A stretch of DNA of 8,853 nucleotides from positions 1 through 8,853 of the forward strand of contig JAHHLP010000101.1 in the NCBI GenBank assembly GCA_018679295.1. The letters run 5' to 3'. Origin of the DNA: Rhodothermia bacterium. GTDB taxonomy: Bacteria; Bacteroidota; Rhodothermia; Rhodothermales; JABDKH01. Below the pieces are notes generated by a model that made no database searches, was not told the DNA's origin, and saw nothing but the letters and a program-made list of their open reading frames with translations. A program made the position numbers and the translations under genes. Positions 1-7,969 of this stretch are shown in pieces (positions within the stretch are counted from its first letter, which is position 1; every line of letters begins with the position of its first letter).

Positions 1-3000
1 GCCCAGCTCGACCCTGACTTCAAGCAGGACCTGCGGCTCGGCATCAACGGGACAATCGGAGACAAGCTGCGAATCGACGTCAACTATGACTCGCAGAACC
101 AGTTCGACTATCAGAACCAGCTGAAACTGCACTATACCGGCTACGAGGATGAGATCATCCAGAGCATCGAGGCCGGGAACGTATTTCTGCAGACTCCTTC
201 CACGCTGATTCGTGGCGGCCAAAGCCTGTTCGGCATCAAGAGCCAGTTCCAGATCGGCGGCGTGCATCTGACCACGGTCATGAGCCAGCAGGAAGGCCAA
301 TCCAACTCGCTCAGTATCGAGGGAGGCGCCGAATCAAGCGGCTTTGATTTGAAGCCAACGGACTATGACGAAGGCAAGCACTTCTTTCTTGGCTACTATT
401 TCAGGAACCGGTGGAACGATGCACTATCCGACCCGCCAAACATCCGCGTGGCCCATGGATTCACCCGGATCAATGAAGTCGAGATCTGGAAGTTCGAGCT
501 CACCTCTCCTGAAGACGAGAACGTCCGCGAGATCGTGTCGGTCGTCGATCTCGGAGAGTCCGAAGAGCTGCTGACGCTCGCGGATAACTTCATCCGAGCC
601 AGCGCAGACGACCTGCCCCGCAACGAGCGCGACCGCTACACGACGACGGATATCTCGACCCTTCGCGACCCCGACACGCCGCCGAACTCGTTTCTGCGCG
701 ATCAACTCGGCCTCACGGACAACGATTTCCAAACCGGTAGATATCGCAAACTCGAGCCTGGACGCGATTACGTTCTCGATCCATACCTCGGCTTCGTGTC
801 ATTGACGCAACGCCTGCAGGACAACGAGGCTTTGTCCATCGCCTACCGGTATCAGGCCGGCACGAATGTCTTCCAGGTCGGTGACTTTTCAACCGACGGG
901 TTTGGTAACGACGAGCGCCTGGTGCAGAAGATGTTGCGACCTAACCAGCCCCGACAGCCGAATCTTAATGCCGATCCGCCATTCAACCCGGCGGCATGGT
1001 ATCTGGAGCTGCGAAACATCTATCCGCTTGGTGGTCGCGGCGTCAACGCCACCGACTTCGAACTGGAGATCGAGTTTCAGCCCCCGGGCAAGACGGCTCA
1101 GACCAAGCTGCCGGGGGTAGGCGAGCCGCAAACAGTTATTCAGCTACTCGGACTCGACCGGCTGAACGAGGATGGCGCGGAGCGTCCCGACAACCTGTTC
1201 GACTATCTGCCCGGATTCACTATCGAGGCAGGTCGTGGTCTGCTGATATTTCCCTTCCTGGAGCCGTTCGGTAGTCGGATCGACGACCTGATCGATGCGA
1301 CTGTCTCTTCGCCGGAAGATCAGCAACAGTTCAAGAGCATATACGTCTTCGATCGCCTTTACACGGAAAAGAAGCAGAACGCACGCCTTGATACACAGCT
1401 TGATGTCTACCGTATCAGTGGTTCGTTCCGAGGCGCTACCCAGGAGTTCTATGACTTGCGAGCATATGCCGGCCTCGTTCCCGGCTCCGTGCGCGTTACG
1501 TCGGCAGGAGCGGAGCTTCGCGAGAACGTGGACTTCGTCGTCGACTATCAGAGTGGAACTCTCACGGTGACGAACCCCACCTTCCTGTCCAAGGACATCG
1601 ACATCAGCTATGAACAGAACTCCTTTTTCAACCTGCAGAAAAAGACACTTCTCGGAGCGCGGGCCGACTACGACCTGGATGAACGCCTGGCCCTTGGCGC
1701 CACCGTCATGCGCCTCAGCCAAAAGTCTCCGATCGACAAGTTTCGGATCGGAGAGGAGCCGATTTCGAACACGATTTGGGGCGTAGACGGGACGCTGAGT
1801 ATCGAACCGAGGTGGCTTACGCGGCTTATTGACGCCATCCCGCTGATCAATACCAAGGAGAAGAGCTCCATTTCGATTACCGGCGAGTTCGCACAGCTTC
1901 GACCCGGGCATACCGAGACCGCAGCCTTTGAACGAAGCCGTAGAGAACTGCGGGACGACGGTGACGATTTCAATTCCGATGAGCTGAGGGGAATCTCCTA
2001 CGTGGACGATTTTGAAGGCTTCGAGAACACGTTCTCCCTCGCCCAGCCGGGATCCTGGCAGTTGGCGTCGCCTCCGGATTCCATCGGAATCATCGACCGC
2101 GTAGGGGTTCAGACGGGCCCCATTGCTGACTCGCTGCGAACGACATGGCGAGGCAATTTCGGATGGTACCGTGTAAATCAGGCCATCATCTCCGAGCTGT
2201 CCGGGACTACCACGGCACGGCCGGACGCCGTACGGGTCGTGCTGATAGAGGAGGTGTTTCCCAATCGCGACGTCAGCGGTGAGATCGACCGCTCGCTGCC
2301 AACCCTCGACCTATACTTCAACCCGAGAGAACGCGGACCTTTCAACTACACGCAGAACCTTCGAGACTTCCTGAACAATCCTCGGGAGGCCTGGGGTGGC
2401 ATGATGCAACGTCTGCCTGAGGGCTTCAACGACTTCAGCCTGAAGAACATCGAGTTCGTCGAATTCGTCATGCAGGCCTACCCGGAGAACCAAGCCAATG
2501 ACGCGGGACCGGACGCTCGTCTTTTCGTGGACTTGGGATTTATCACTGAGGATATTCTCCCCAACGAACGACTGAACGACGAGGACGGACTGTCCACGCA
2601 GTCCATCGGAGAAAGCTCTGTTGACGAGTGGGGCCGGGTACCGGTAGTGACGCCGGACCGCGTAGTGAAGATCGACAATGACACCCGCCGAACCGAAGAC
2701 CTGGGGATTGACGGGCTGGCTTCATATGGAGGCGACTATCCCGAGTTTGCCACCGAGCAGGGGCGCTACACGGCCTTCCTGAATTCCCTCGACCGCGGAG
2801 AGACCGATCCGCGCTACGTAGCTGAGGTCAACAGGGCGGAGGTCGATCCGTCCGGCGACGATTATCACTTCTACGGCAACAGCCGGTACTTCGATGATCC
2901 TCGATTCTATCCGGAGTCGGTTTACCCTGGAGGCGCCTCGTTCCAGCAGAGAATGAGCCGCTACTTCCCGGGCCAGGAGCTCAACTCATTTGAAGGCCAG

Positions 3001-6000
3001 ACCGAGTTGGCAGAAAACACGTCGGTCAAGAGAGGCAATTCGCGATTCCCGGACACCGAGGACATCAACCTCAACTCGACCATTGATACCGACAATAGCT
3101 ACTTCCAATACGAGCTGCCGCTTTCGAAGGCCGCTCTCGATTCGCTGGCAAGGCCGGACCAGGTAGACGACTTCGTAGTCACGGAGATCACTGATGGCGA
3201 GACCGGACGCCAAACCGGCTGGTATCAGATCAGAATCCCGGTGAGCCAATTCACACGTAGCGTAGGGACGATACAGGACTTCAGCAAGATTGAGTCGATT
3301 CGGTTGTGGACCACGGGGCATCAGGTTCCCATCACGCTTCGATTCGCTACGCTCGAGTTGGTGGGTAGCCAGTGGCAGAAATCAGAGCAGATTACACTGG
3401 AGCGAGAGTTGCCTAGTGAGGAGGAATCGCGCGATACGCGCCTCAGTATCTCCAGCGTCAATAACGAGGAGAATGCCGGCATCTATCAATCGCCTCTGGG
3501 TACCGTGGTAAGCCTCACGCGGCTAGCGAGCGGAGGAACGCAGAACGCGCGCGAGCAGGCAATGGTGCTAAGAGCCGAAAACCTGTACCCGGGGAGGCAG
3601 CGCGGCATCTTCAAGACATACCGCCAGGGACTCGACTTCCTCAAGTACTCCAACGTCCGCATGTTCGCTCATATGCACGGTGACCTTGGTGACGGCCGGC
3701 GACTTGAGGATCTCCCGCGGGATGAAGGGCGAAGTAAGTCCCGCCTGTTCGTTCGACTCGGCGCAAACGAGACAAATGACTACTACGAATATGAGCAACC
3801 GCTCACTCCGAGTAGCGAGCTATCGCGGGACCCCAATGTTCTCTGGCAGACGAACCAGGACTTCGAGGGTCGAAACGTTGACCTCAACTCGGTAAACATT
3901 GTTTTGAGCGCCCTGAATCAGCTCAAGGTTACCCGCGACCAGAGGGGCGTTCCGACAGACAGCGTGTTTGCTGTGGACGCGGGCGAAGAGGCGCCTCCCG
4001 GGACACGGATCGCTATTCGAGGAACACCATCGCTTAGCCGTATCAATACGATCTCAATTGGCATTCGCAATCCGGCGGATACTTCGAGCACTAGCTCCAG
4101 CGACATCCTCACGGACGTGAGCATCTGGATAAATGAACTGCGTGTAGCCGGGTATGATGAAAAGGTGGGGTGGTCAGCCCTTGCGAATGCATCTGTGCAG
4201 CTAGCAGACCTTGGTCGGATACGGGCCAACTGGCAGACGCAAACGGACGGGTTCGGGTCGCTGTCAAGCACCCTGGGAGAACGAGATCAGCGCGCCATCG
4301 ACAACTGGAGCGTTACGACTGAACTGAACGCCGATAAGCCGATTCCGGAGAAGTTCGGATGGCGCATACCTGTATCCTTCCAGCTTCAGTCCAACACGTC
4401 CACTCCGCGTTTTGCGCCTAGCCGTGGCGACGTTCGACTGCGAGAGATACTTGCACAGATCGACGATCGCGCAGACAATGGAGAGATAAGTAGAGAAGAG
4501 GCTGAACTTGAGAAAGAGGAGGCTCGCCTTTCGGCGGAGACGCACAGTCGCTCCCGGTCCTTCACGGCACGGGTGAGCAAGTCTGGGTCGAAGTCGTCCA
4601 TCCTGAAGTACACGCTCGACGGAATCTCCGCGAGCTACACGCATACGGATTCGAAGGCCCGCAATCCGTCGCTCGCGTTCAACGACTCATGGCGATGGTC
4701 CAACACGCTCTCCTACCGTCTGAGCGTACGCCGCCCGCGAACGGTCAGGCCCTTCTGGTTCCTCGACGGAATACCCGTACTGGAGACGCTCGGACAACTG
4801 CAGTTCAACTACCTGCCGCAGTCGCTGAATACATCCGCCACAACGACAAGAAACTTCACCGAGACGCAGGAGCGTCCCGATATCCTCGGTGTGGACGATC
4901 GCAGCGACATCCAGTTGCTGGTCGACAACCCGGTGCGCGAAAAGCACTCCTTCAGCCATAGCCGGAACTTCAGCCTGCAGTACAACCCGTTTCAATTTCT
5001 CAACCTGAGCTTTGACATAAACACCGGGCTGAGCTTGAACGCGGCCGGAGTCGACACTCTTTCGAGCGTGGTCGACACAGGAACCGGCGAAGTACTTACT
5101 TCTCCGGACGGACGGTTTACGATCGATGACTGGCTGGACGCGAATCCCGGGGCTGATTCGGCGTTGGGAGTCTCGGTTTTTCAGCTCGATCGTCTGCGAG
5201 CGAAGGAGGCTTCCAGCGTATTCGGAACACTTATTACGAAGGGCGAGGGGGTTCGGCCCGAACGGCACGGACAGCGATTCAGCGCGACGTTCCGACCAAG
5301 GCTCACCACTAGCAAGTATCTCGACTGGATAAACATTCAAGACGTCGTTTACAGCGTCCAATATGACTGGCAAAACGGTTCTATTTCGCGGAATACGGGG
5401 GCCTCGGTTAGCAACCGGGTAGACATACGTACCGGTATTTCCTTACGAATCCAGGATCTCTGGCGGAAGTTCGGCTTCTACCGAAAACTAGAGGAGGCCC
5501 AGAAGAAGGCGGAGGCGGAGAAGCAGGCAGAAAAACGGCGTAGAGAGCAGGAGGCAGCGCAGCGAAAGAGGGAGCGCGAACTCGCGAAACAGCGCGAGGA
5601 AGAGGAACGCCTCCAGGCTCGTATCGAGCAGGAGAAAGCAGAGGCTGCCGGCGAGGTACGCGAGGAGGCACTGCCCGACTCGGTAATTGCCGAAGTACCC
5701 GCGGAACTCCCCGGCGAGGACCGTCCGGATGAGACCGTCGAGACGGAGGATGGTGGCGGGGGCGGACCAAGGATTCCGCTCCCCGACCCAATCGCGATCC
5801 TCAGGAGAGCGGCCCTGGCGGTAACCGGCATCCGGGACTTCTCGATCACGTACACCGGGTCGCGAGGCTCCCGATCGACAAACGTCGGCGATCCGGCCAC
5901 GGGCGACGTCAACTACGGCCTATTCGATGCGCTGCGCGGTGTCGGCCCGTCACTGGGATATCGGTTCGGTTTCGTGAGAGAGGTCGCGCCCGAGACCCGC

Positions 6001-7191
6001 ATTTCCGATCCGTCGTTGCAGGTCACCGACGTGTTCGACAACTCCGATCAGTTTCAGGCACGCACGTCGCTGAACCCGACTCGCTCGCTGTCGATCAACT
6101 TGACCTGGTCGCTAAACGAGTCGGAGAGCATTACACGGACCTACAGCCAGGATGATCTGCTCGGAATTCCGCCGACAAGCAATCGCAACGGCAATAACCG
6201 GTCCTCCGTTTGGGCCTTTGGTGGCAGCTATCTCAACCTCGTTGAGGCGCAGCTCGAGACCTTCCGATCCGATCGGACCGCTGCTGTCAACCAAGGCCTC
6301 CCACTGGACGTTCTTGGCGATGCCTCGCAGGATGGACGCGTCGTCCTCTCGAACAAGAGCATTGTGGAAGACTTCAAGAGCGCATTTACGAAGAGCCTCG
6401 GGACGATCTCCGATCAAGACATCCCCTTCCCGCTTCCAGGCTGGAACGTTAACTACACTGGCTTGGGTAACTGGCCCATTGTTCGCAGTCTGGTCCAGAG
6501 TGCGACTGTGAGGCACGGCTACACGGCAGACTACAGCTCGGACTTCCGGACCAACTCGCTCGCGGCCGCCGTGGCCCCGCGGGACACGAGTCTGATCTTC
6601 GCCTTTGTTCCGGGCACGGCTATCCGGTATACAATACCGAGAACTGAGACGGGCGCCGTTCGAATCAACCAAAGATATCAGCCTTTCATCGGACTGGACC
6701 TGAACTGGAAAGGGCGCCTCCAGACGAATGTCGCGTGGAACAAGAGCACGTCGCTGTCTCTGAGCACGAGCAATTTCGAGGTCAGTGAAAGCACCACGAA
6801 TGAGCTGACCTTCACGGCCAACTTTCAGAAGGTTGGTATGTCGATTCCGTTCCTGCCAGGGAAACGATTAAACAACCGCGTCAGTCTCGGGTTATCCGTC
6901 TCGCGAGCAAAGACTCTTGATCAACGCTTCCTGCTCCAAAAAGCCCTGACAACGGCCGTGTCCACGGAAGACACTTTCAGGTTGGAAGACGCTTTGTCGG
7001 GAGACCTGGTCAGCGTGATCACGTCGCACACACGAACGTCTGTGTCACCGCAGATCTCCTATCAGTTCAGTAATCGGGTGACGGCAAACTTCACACTTCG
7101 ATACGAAAAATTGGACAGTGAAATCAGCCGGCAGCCCTCTTCTACGAACATGACAGGCACGTTCAACGTTCGCGTAAACATCACGAACTAG
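1..7191 (+). CDS. sprA: SprA (Sov), giant outer-membrane translocon of the type IX secretion system; 5'-truncated by the window edge
   Basis: SprA forms the very large single-chain beta-barrel (36 strands in the Flavobacterium structure) through which folded T9SS cargo crosses the outer membrane. The frame is open from base 1: the first 87 codons already read as SprA (NGTIGDKLRIDVNYD near residue 16, EDEIIQSIEAGNV near 48, SLFGIKSQFQIGG near 75), so the GTG at 262 is internal. Visible length is 2,396 residues; family members are roughly 2,300-2,500, so a modest N-terminal part with the signal peptide is missing. Landmarks in visible numbering: two SprA_N-type regions (about 120-430 and 445-665) with LLGLDRLNEDG, FPFLEPFGS and EPISNTIWGVDGT; YVDDFEGFENTFS at 667; NNPREAWGGMMQRL at 792; EDINLNSTIDTDNSYFQY at about 1020; WYQIRIPVSQFT at 1074; IWINELRVAGYD at about 1376; barrel strands to the C-terminus, including PFPLPGWNVNYTGL near 2142. 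Oddities: a charged coiled coil at 1828-1883, no cysteine at all, and a final residue that is Asn rather than aromatic. The frame is unbroken. Confidence 0.96.
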   Translation, partial: AQLDPDFKQDLRLGINGTIGDKLRIDVNYDSQNQFDYQNQLKLHYTGYEDEIIQSIEAGNVFLQTPSTLIRGGQSLFGIKSQFQIGGVHLTTVMSQQEGQSNSLSIEGGAESSGFDLKPTDYDEGKHFFLGYYFRNRWNDALSDPPNIRVAHGFTRINEVEIWKFELTSPEDENVREIVSVVDLGESEELLTLADNFIRASADDLPRNERDRYTTTDISTLRDPDTPPNSFLRDQLGLTDNDFQTGRYRKLEPGRDYVLDPYLGFVSLTQRLQDNEALSIAYRYQAGTNVFQVGDFSTDGFGNDERLVQKMLRPNQPRQPNLNADPPFNPAAWYLELRNIYPLGGRGVNATDFELEIEFQPPGKTAQTKLPGVGEPQTVIQLLGLDRLNEDGAERPDNLFDYLPGFTIEAGRGLLIFPFLEPFGSRIDDLIDATVSSPEDQQQFKSIYVFDRLYTEKKQNARLDTQLDVYRISGSFRGATQEFYDLRAYAGLVPGSVRVTSAGAELRENVDFVVDYQSGTLTVTNPTFLSKDIDISYEQNSFFNLQKKTLLGARADYDLDERLALGATVMRLSQKSPIDKFRIGEEPISNTIWGVDGTLSIEPRWLTRLIDAIPLINTKEKSSISITGEFAQLRPGHTETAAFERSRRELRDDGDDFNSDELRGISYVDDFEGFENTFSLAQPGSWQLASPPDSIGIIDRVGVQTGPIADSLRTTWRGNFGWYRVNQAIISELSGTTTARPDAVRVVLIEEVFPNRDVSGEIDRSLPTLDLYFNPRERGPFNYTQNLRDFLNNPREAWGGMMQRLPEGFNDFSLKNIEFVEFVMQAYPENQANDAGPDARLFVDLGFITEDILPNERLNDEDGLSTQSIGESSVDEWGRVPVVTPDRVVKIDNDTRRTEDLGIDGLASYGGDYPEFATEQGRYTAFLNSLDRGETDPRYVAEVNRAEVDPSGDDYHFYGNSRYFDDPRFYPESVYPGGASFQQRMSRYFPGQELNSFEGQTELAENTSVKRGNSRFPDTEDINLNSTIDTDNSYFQYELPLSKAALDSLARPDQVDDFVVTEITDGETGRQTGWYQIRIPVSQFTRSVGTIQDFSKIESIRLWTTGHQVPITLRFATLELVGSQWQKSEQITLERELPSEEESRDTRLSISSVNNEENAGIYQSPLGTVVSLTRLASGGTQNAREQAMVLRAENLYPGRQRGIFKTYRQGLDFLKYSNVRMFAHMHGDLGDGRRLEDLPRDEGRSKSRLFVRLGANETNDYYEYEQPLTPSSELSRDPNVLWQTNQDFEGRNVDLNSVNIVLSALNQLKVTRDQRGVPTDSVFAVDAGEEAPPGTRIAIRGTPSLSRINTISIGIRNPADTSSTSSSDILTDVSIWINELRVAGYDEKVGWSALANASVQLADLGRIRANWQTQTDGFGSLSSTLGERDQRAIDNWSVTTELNADKPIPEKFGWRIPVSFQLQSNTSTPRFAPSRGDVRLREILAQIDDRADNGEISREEAELEKEEARLSAETHSRSRSFTARVSKSGSKSSILKYTLDGISASYTHTDSKARNPSLAFNDSWRWSNTLSYRLSVRRPRTVRPFWFLDGIPVLETLGQLQFNYLPQSLNTSATTTRNFTETQERPDILGVDDRSDIQLLVDNPVREKHSFSHSRNFSLQYNPFQFLNLSFDINTGLSLNAAGVDTLSSVVDTGTGEVLTSPDGRFTIDDWLDANPGADSALGVSVFQLDRLRAKEASSVFGTLITKGEGVRPERHGQRFSATFRPRLTTSKYLDWINIQDVVYSVQYDWQNGSISRNTGASVSNRVDIRTGISLRIQDLWRKFGFYRKLEEAQKKAEAEKQAEKRRREQEAAQRKRERELAKQREEEERLQARIEQEKAEAAGEVREEALPDSVIAEVPAELPGEDRPDETVETEDGGGGGPRIPLPDPIAILRRAALAVTGIRDFSITYTGSRGSRSTNVGDPATGDVNYGLFDALRGVGPSLGYRFGFVREVAPETRISDPSLQVTDVFDNSDQFQARTSLNPTRSLSINLTWSLNESESITRTYSQDDLLGIPPTSNRNGNNRSSVWAFGGSYLNLVEAQLETFRSDRTAAVNQGLPLDVLGDASQDGRVVLSNKSIVEDFKSAFTKSLGTISDQDIPFPLPGWNVNYTGLGNWPIVRSLVQSATVRHGYTADYSSDFRTNSLAAAVAPRDTSLIFAFVPGTAIRYTIPRTETGAVRINQRYQPFIGLDLNWKGRLQTNVAWNKSTSLSLSTSNFEVSESTTNELTFTANFQKVGMSIPFLPGKRLNNRVSLGLSVSRAKTLDQRFLLQKALTTAVSTEDTFRLEDALSGDLVSVITSHTRTSVSPQISYQFSNRVTANFTLRYEKLDSEISRQPSSTNMTGTFNVRVNITN
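5482..5766 (+). other. Charged coiled-coil insertion plus acidic linker and Gly5 run inside SprA
   Basis: Within the late barrel part of SprA, visible residues 1828-1883 (5482-5649) are almost only Glu, Lys, Arg, Gln and Ala: 16 Glu and 18 Lys/Arg in 56 residues, with no Asp and no Gly or Pro. This predicts a long single alpha-helix or coiled coil. An acidic, proline-containing linker follows, ending in five consecutive glycines (5752-5766), before beta-strand-like sequence resumes at IRDFSITYTGSRGS. A beta-barrel strand cannot have this composition, so the segment must be a loop protruding into the periplasm or outside the cell. Charged low-complexity segments at about this place occur in other SprA proteins as far as I recall; the length and helical regularity here are the notable part. 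The sidedness is not deducible from sequence by eye. Confidence 0.8.
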
Positions 7192-7206
7192 GAACGGTCG
7201 CCGTTC
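7192..7206 (+). promoter_or_regulatory. Short perfect hairpin between sprA stop and lipB start
   Basis: GAACGG (7192-7197), loop TCG, then CCGTTC (7201-7206): a perfect 6-bp stem with a 3-nt loop. It begins right after the sprA TAG and ends 3 nt before the lipB ATG. No T-run follows, so it is not an intrinsic terminator. The only Shine-Dalgarno-like bases for lipB (AGGAA, 7190-7194) lie 15 nt from the ATG and are partly in the 5' arm. The hairpin could therefore affect lipB translation initiation or mRNA stability, or it could be chance; a 6-bp stem is weak evidence. Confidence 0.35.
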
Positions 7207-7209
7207 GCA

Positions 7210-7968
7210 ATGAAGGGCTACAATAGAAAAGTCGCTGTCTGCCACCTCGGGCTGTCTGGCTATCAGTCCACGTGGGACCTGCAAAAGGCCATTCAGTCTC
7301 GCCTTATCAGGGAGAAGAGGGCCGCTCCGGAACACCATCTTCCAAGCGTGCTCCTGACTGTCGAGCATCCGCCGGTGTATACGCTGGGAAAGAGCGGAGA
7401 CGCGAATCACCTGCTGGTTGACGGCAACGGGCTGTCGCAGATGGGAGCTACTTTTGTGCGCATCGACCGCGGTGGCGACATAACCTTCCACGGACCGGGA
7501 CAACTGGTCGTGTACCCGATTCTTGACCTCGGACATTTCTACACGGACATCCACCGATACCTTCGTGACCTCGAGGAAATAGTGATTCGGACGTGTGCAC
7601 ATTATGGCCTCGAGATGACCCGTATAGACGGCCGAACGGGCGTCTGGACTGTGGCTGCGAAAGGCGAACCGCCGCGCAAGATCTGCTCCATGGGGATCAA
7701 GTGCTCGCGTTGGGTGACGAGTCATGGGCTCGCGCTCAATGTGGAAACAGACCTGTCGTATTTCTCACATATTGTCCCGTGCGGCCTGCCCGATGCAGAC
7801 ATGACCTCGATTTCTCGAGAGCTGGGCCGCGACGTGTCAATCGCTGACGTGATGCCGATCTTCGTCAAGCACTTCTCCGACGTTTTCGATGCTGAGACCA
7901 TCGAATACTCCTCCGACAGGTCGCATGAATTCCTTGCGGCCTATGTATCCGAGCGAGTGAATAGTTGA
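7210..7968 (+). CDS. lipB: LipB, octanoyl-[acyl-carrier-protein]:protein N-octanoyltransferase
   Basis: LipB transfers the octanoyl group from octanoyl-ACP to a specific lysine of lipoyl domains (H protein, E2 subunits) in the cytoplasm; LipA then inserts the sulfurs. The 252-residue protein carries the whole family signature. RGGDITFHGPGQLVVY spans residues 87-102 (the R-G-G-x2-T-x-H-x2-G-Q motif). The conserved lysine is K157 in RKICSMGIK, followed by SHGLALNV (171-178). The acyl-accepting cysteine is C191 in VPCGLPDADMTS. The N-terminal part has the usual VEHPPVYTLGK (51-61) that lines the acyl pocket. Length is a little above that of the E. coli enzyme (about 213) because of slightly longer ends. 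The ATG at 7210 is chosen because it gives the normal N-terminus (KVAVCHLGLSGYQSTW) and sits 18 nt after the sprA stop; the Shine-Dalgarno match is poor. All catalytic residues are present, so it should be active. Confidence 0.96.
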   Translation: MKGYNRKVAVCHLGLSGYQSTWDLQKAIQSRLIREKRAAPEHHLPSVLLTVEHPPVYTLGKSGDANHLLVDGNGLSQMGATFVRIDRGGDITFHGPGQLVVYPILDLGHFYTDIHRYLRDLEEIVIRTCAHYGLEMTRIDGRTGVWTVAAKGEPPRKICSMGIKCSRWVTSHGLALNVETDLSYFSHIVPCGLPDADMTSISRELGRDVSIADVMPIFVKHFSDVFDAETIEYSSDRSHEFLAAYVSERVNS

Positions 7969-7969
7969 C

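Noticed and set aside
1144..1911. Long minus-strand reading frame (255 residues) inside sprA
   Set aside because: It is antisense to a strongly conserved part of SprA, shows no domain-like pattern, and is expected from codon bias in a GC-rich gene.
4687..5373. Minus-strand reading frame of 228 residues inside sprA
   Set aside because: Antisense shadow of the SprA barrel region; its translation has no recognisable motif or membrane pattern.
5408..5791. Minus-strand Arg/Pro/Ser-rich reading frames opposite the coiled coil
   Set aside because: The low-complexity composition is just the complement of the Glu/Lys/Arg-rich coiled-coil codons.
262..7191. GTG at 262 as the start of the sprA gene
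   Set aside because: The same frame is open to base 1, and the 87 codons before 262 encode typical conserved SprA sequence, so 262 is an internal valine.
7045..7725. Minus-strand reading frame of 226 residues spanning the sprA end and the lipB front
   Set aside because: It runs antisense across two well-supported genes and has no family-like features.
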